From UBA9980 sp964436235 (GTDB lineage Bacteria > Muiribacteriota > UBA9980), in NCBI GenBank assembly GCA_964436235.1, contig CAYTCW010000033.1, positions 1-36,836 of the forward strand: 36,836 bases of DNA, in the 5' to 3' direction. The notes under the pieces were generated by a model. It made no database searches, was not told the origin of the DNA, and worked only from the letters and a program-made list of their open reading frames with translations. How positions within the stretch are numbered: position 1 is the stretch's first letter; each line of letters opens with the position of its first letter. Positions 35,101 through 36,836 of the stretch are shown here, piece by piece. A program made the translations under genes and the position numbers.

Positions 35101-35239
35101 CGGTTACAATGGGAATATCGGCGATCGGAAAGTAATTTACGCCCATCATAAAAAAACTCAGCGCGCCGAAAACCATCATAGCACAAACTATCATGGTTAT
35201 AAAAACCGGCCTCTGAACACTTACTTTCGCTAAAAACAT
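32105..35239 (-). CDS. RND efflux permease, AcrB/HAE1 family
   Basis: 1044 residues, standard length for proton-driven hydrophobe/amphiphile efflux pumps. The N terminus has the usual FFMMGVNYFPIADIP start; the fourth-helix proton-relay pair is in SIGMLIDDAIVV, the counterpart Lys in GLVTKNAILLIDY, and the last helices carry RLRPILMTTLAMIAGMLPLA. Two large periplasmic loops separate the helix blocks. It forms an inner-membrane trimer and works with the adaptor encoded just upstream and an outer-membrane channel; no TolC-type gene is in the window. Substrates cannot be predicted. A hairpin terminator follows. The highly acidic tail (DEQEDDEDG) is unusual. Confidence 0.94.
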   Translation of the reverse strand: MFLAKVSVQRPVFITMIVCAMMVFGALSFFMMGVNYFPIADIPIVTVVTVLKGASPEIVETKVTDKIEEVINTISGVKKINSTSLDSVSQIIVEFEMSKKIDIATQDIRDKIASIRRELPEDIETPLIDKIDIGAASIITFVLASDRPIREITKYAKDIVKQQLQKAPGVGSVKILGGRERQIRVWLSLEKMMKYGVTVDDVTRALQIENIEIPGGKIQNGRNDIVVKVKGEIETVEDFNDLYIGFSSGYAVRLGDVARIEDGVEDLKNMAVLNGKSAVALQVYKQSGTNTIKVINAVKKEALKMSETLPDGMKLNVVIDSSRFVKQSIDEVMFHLIYGGFFAVITVFIFLRSFSMTLIAAVALPTSVISTFAIMKYLNFTFNMLSMLALSLSIGMLIDDAIVVLENIHRHHTQEKKKIRKAALFATDEIGLAVLATTFTIVAVFVPVAFMSGMVGQFFFEFGLTVAGAVLVSLFISFTITPMLCSRYMRAHANHGIFYNSVEYILETIEYFYSLLLRVSLKYKFIVVLASFAFLGSSFWMASKLNGEFTPDEDNSEFNISVEAPSGSSLERTAEIAAEIEKLISADRHVVNVFTTIAGDAQEKTDLAVIYAGIVPMEKRPQRGQFEIMAEYRKKLAGFTEAKVTFNIIPPVAISGGERECPIKFLIRGPDLEKLNEYADAVINKIKDEKGFVDIDKNYKAGKPETRVHIDRIRAARLGVPVASLAMATRVLIGGEEVSKFKDGPDQYDISVRLESSERSRPADINNLFVRSINGKMVDFKNIVRIEDSFGPSQINRTNRQKQIKVFADLDGLSLSEAVEKINQITKTLNMPAGYSAMFEGDAELMQDTLVEMVLAMLLAVAFIYMILASQFENFIHPLTIMVSLPFSFIGAFGGLLLFDKTLNVFSFIGLIMLMGLVTKNAILLIDYIITLRSRGMMRYDAIIKSGQTRLRPILMTTLAMIAGMLPLAVGRGAGSETRSPMAICIIGGLLTSTLLTLIVVPVVYSIFDDLSVYLFGKGRERKSLDEQEDDEDGGLGEVKSNMP

Positions 35240-35282
35240 CTAAATAGATCTCCTCTAATACGAATCATATATTCATAAATAA

Positions 35283-36122
35283 TTATAATTTTTCATCATA
35301 GGCGTTTTTGACCGAACCGTCCTCGAGTTTTAAAACGCCTCTTACGAACATACCCGCTTTAAATATACGCTGCGGGTTATCTATTAAAATAATAATCTCA
35401 AATACATGATTATCAGCGTCGCCGACAGGATTTATTGAAGTTACTTCCGCTGCTGTTTTAACGCTTGTATCGTTTTCGGAAAAAATTTCAATTTTAGCGC
35501 CCGGTCCGAGCTTTGTAATAAAATTTTCGGGAACTTTAAAAACCGCTTTTACACTTTCTATATTAACAATTTCAATAACCGGAAGCCCGGGTGCTATGTA
35601 ATCGCCAACCTCGCGCAGGCGGGCCGATACGATACCGTTGACGGGCGACAGTGAAACAGTATCACGCAGATTTTTTTCTATGACTTTTAAATTCGATTTC
35701 ATAAGGCCGACATTGGCTTCAGCGGCTTCCTTTGCAAAATAAGCCGCGTCTTTAGCCTGAAGCGAAATGGCTTTCGACGAATACAAACTGTCAAGTCTTT
35801 TAAATTCGCGGTCCGCCTGCTCTTTATTTATTATCGCCAGCTGCATCTGTTTTTTAAGGACTTCGGCCCTTAACTCGTAATCTTCTTTATCGATTAATAA
35901 AACAACCTCGCCTGATTTTACTTCAGCGCCTTCGATAGACGGAATATAATCGATAGTGCCCGCAGCTCGCCCTGAAATCACTATTTTTTTAGACGGCTGA
36001 ATAGTGCCGTAAACGATCACTTCATTCGTGTCGCCAGGCCCCGCGGCAAAAACAGGCGGCGCAAAAAATATAAATGCCGATACGCTGATAACAGCCATAG
36101 CATTAATTATAAATAATCTCAT
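35283..36122 (-). CDS. RND efflux periplasmic adaptor (membrane fusion protein)
   Basis: 279 residues, shorter than the 350-400 of AcrA-like adaptors. Signal peptide MRLFIINAMAVISVSAFIFF with cleavage near VFA. A split biotinyl/lipoyl domain (GRAAGTIDYIPSIEGAEVKSG and SPVNGIVSARLREVGDYI) flanks a short helical hairpin (about 80-150); a beta-barrel domain follows (VKAVFKVPENFI to GMFVRGVLKLEDG). The membrane-proximal domain seems reduced or missing, which explains the length. No lipobox Cys is visible. It is the first gene of the two-gene operon, 43 bases before the permease. Confidence 0.9.
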   Translation of the reverse strand: MRLFIINAMAVISVSAFIFFAPPVFAAGPGDTNEVIVYGTIQPSKKIVISGRAAGTIDYIPSIEGAEVKSGEVVLLIDKEDYELRAEVLKKQMQLAIINKEQADREFKRLDSLYSSKAISLQAKDAAYFAKEAAEANVGLMKSNLKVIEKNLRDTVSLSPVNGIVSARLREVGDYIAPGLPVIEIVNIESVKAVFKVPENFITKLGPGAKIEIFSENDTSVKTAAEVTSINPVGDADNHVFEIIILIDNPQRIFKAGMFVRGVLKLEDGSVKNAYDEKL

Positions 36123-36218
36123 CGCAACACGTCGCTTTCATTAAAATTATATATATAAAATCATTTATTGACGCTTTAATAAAATACAATACAAATTATT
36201 ATTATCATTTATCATTAT

Positions 36219-36232
36219 TGAACATTTGTTCA
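36219..36232. promoter_or_regulatory. Palindromic operator in the efflux promoter
   Basis: TGAACATTTGTTCA: six-base arms TGAACA/TGTTCA around two central bases. It begins three bases after the -10 box, covering the expected transcription start. Efflux pumps of this type are often controlled by TetR-family repressors binding such palindromes; no regulator gene is within the window. Confidence 0.6.
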
Positions 36233-36235
36233 GCA

Positions 36236-36264
36236 ATTATAATTTATAGGAACTTAAAAGTCAA
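36236..36264 (-). promoter_or_regulatory. Consensus sigma-70 promoter of the efflux operon
   Basis: On the minus strand, -35 TTGACT (36259-36264), 17 bases, perfect -10 TATAAT (36236-36241). Transcription should start near 36229, inside the palindrome, giving a leader of about 105 bases. Confidence 0.8.
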
Positions 36265-36362
36265 CTTTTTTTTGACCCTTGTTTAAGCTCTTTGTGTTTT
36301 TTTCCCTTATTTTTTTATTTTCTTTCCTGCCATAAACATCTTTCATGCCTTTTGTCTGTTTT

Positions 36363-36393
36363 GCCTCCGCGCACGCGTTGCGTGCCCGAAGGC
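36363..36393. repeat. GC-rich hairpin in the intergenic stretch
   Basis: Arms 36363-36376 and 36380-36393 pair at 12 of 14 positions around the loop GTT, in an otherwise AT-rich region. No T-tract follows, so not a clear terminator. The surrounding 36265-36562 stretch holds no coding frame that I can support. Confidence 0.5.
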
Positions 36394-36562
36394 GTTCTAT
36401 TTACGAACCACCGGAACTTAATGTTTTTGCTCGCGGTAATGCTATCAGGCATAACAACATTTACTGTATAAAAACAATATTAAAATTATTTATTAAAATT
36501 TAACTTGATTTATAAGGACGCTAATTAAATTCCATTCAATTAAATTTTAGCGGTGCAATTAT

Positions 36563-36836
36563 TAAGAGCTGATTTACATTAATTTTTTACCGCGAGCCTT
36601 TTAGTTAAGCTGCATTGGTCCGTTAATGCTACGCAGTCGCGCGCATGCGTGCGACTGCAAACAAGCAAGCTGACAAAAAAAATAAGTAAAAGGCAAGAAA
36701 CAAAAAAAGAAAAAGAAATTAAAGCCCTGACCAAAAAAGCTATCGATAAACTAACAATAAAGCGCCAGGCAATTTGCAGAAAGTGGGAGGGTTTAAGGGA
36801 GGGAGAAAGGGTTGCTAACCTTTTCTCCCTCCCTTA
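36563..36836 (+). repeat. Intergenic structured repeat, copy B
   Basis: About 274 bases aligning with 28549-28835 and ending at the last base of the window. Hairpin 1 at 36633-36658 has 11 pairs (one G-U) with loop CATG; its outer arms differ in sequence from copy A yet still pair. Hairpin 2 at 36794-36836 has 20 pairs with one G-U and loop GCT; its first three pairs differ from copy A by matched changes on both arms. Four G-tracts at 36785-36803 (loops of 1, 5 and 1 bases) overlap its left arm. The A-rich linker between hairpins is about 135 bases. No coding frame. Confidence 0.75.

Overview
The window looks like a piece of a metagenome-assembled scaffold from an uncultured Gram-negative, probably anaerobic bacterium. 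Gram-negative: a tripartite-type RND pump with its adaptor, a second RND/MMPL exporter, a periplasmic lytic transglycosylase and several proteins with signal peptides. Anaerobic leaning: an aldehyde:ferredoxin oxidoreductase, radical SAM enzymes and NADH:quinone oxidoreductase subunits. Many promoters are close to the sigma-70 consensus with 17-base spacers. The phylum cannot be fixed by eye. Two runs of exactly 100 N are scaffold joins. One, in moaA, is flanked by the same 55 bases on both sides and is almost certainly a false gap; the other, in the first RND gene, is a real gap that probably hides more than 100 bases.

Layout. 1-257: the 3' end of a G-rich hairpin element, short tandem repeats, and a promoter with a palindromic operator for a class III aminotransferase (258-1514). 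1495-12600, minus strand: a nine-gene run from one consensus promoter (12683-12711), in transcription order: secreted glycine-zipper protein, ketosynthase, ketosynthase-like partner lacking the catalytic Cys and His, stand-alone E2-type acyltransferase, amidohydrolase, long acyl carrier protein, SDR ketoreductase, B12-type radical SAM protein, RND/MMPL exporter. I read this as a type II fatty acid/polyketide-like biosynthetic cluster whose product, probably an exported lipid or polyketide, I cannot match to a known class. 12729-14914, plus: a sodium-coupled NSS transporter with a large extracytoplasmic insertion and a 34-residue partner protein. 14917-19024, minus: aldehyde:ferredoxin oxidoreductase and an unknown secreted protein.

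19233-26074, plus: moaA (apparently leaderless), a galE-like epimerase, a membrane protein, an FmdB-type zinc ribbon, a 46-residue membrane protein, a HEAT-repeat protein and prmA. MoaA makes the pterin precursor that the neighbouring oxidoreductase family needs. 26075-27468, minus: two very small proteins and a lytic transglycosylase with TPRs. 27507-28480, plus: nuoA and nuoB alone, without the rest of complex I. 28882-30570, plus: a secreted peptidylarginine-deiminase-type enzyme ended by a clear terminator. 30699-36264, minus: a CBS-domain CNNM/CorC-type protein with its own promoter, and an efflux adaptor plus permease operon with a consensus promoter whose start site is covered by a palindromic operator.

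The most unusual non-coding feature is a roughly 280-base diverged direct repeat (28549-28835 and 36563-36836). Its two hairpins keep their pairing through compensatory base changes, and each copy has a G-quadruplex-type motif overlapping the second hairpin. A related hairpin lies at 49-92, so such elements sit at both ends and in the middle of the window.
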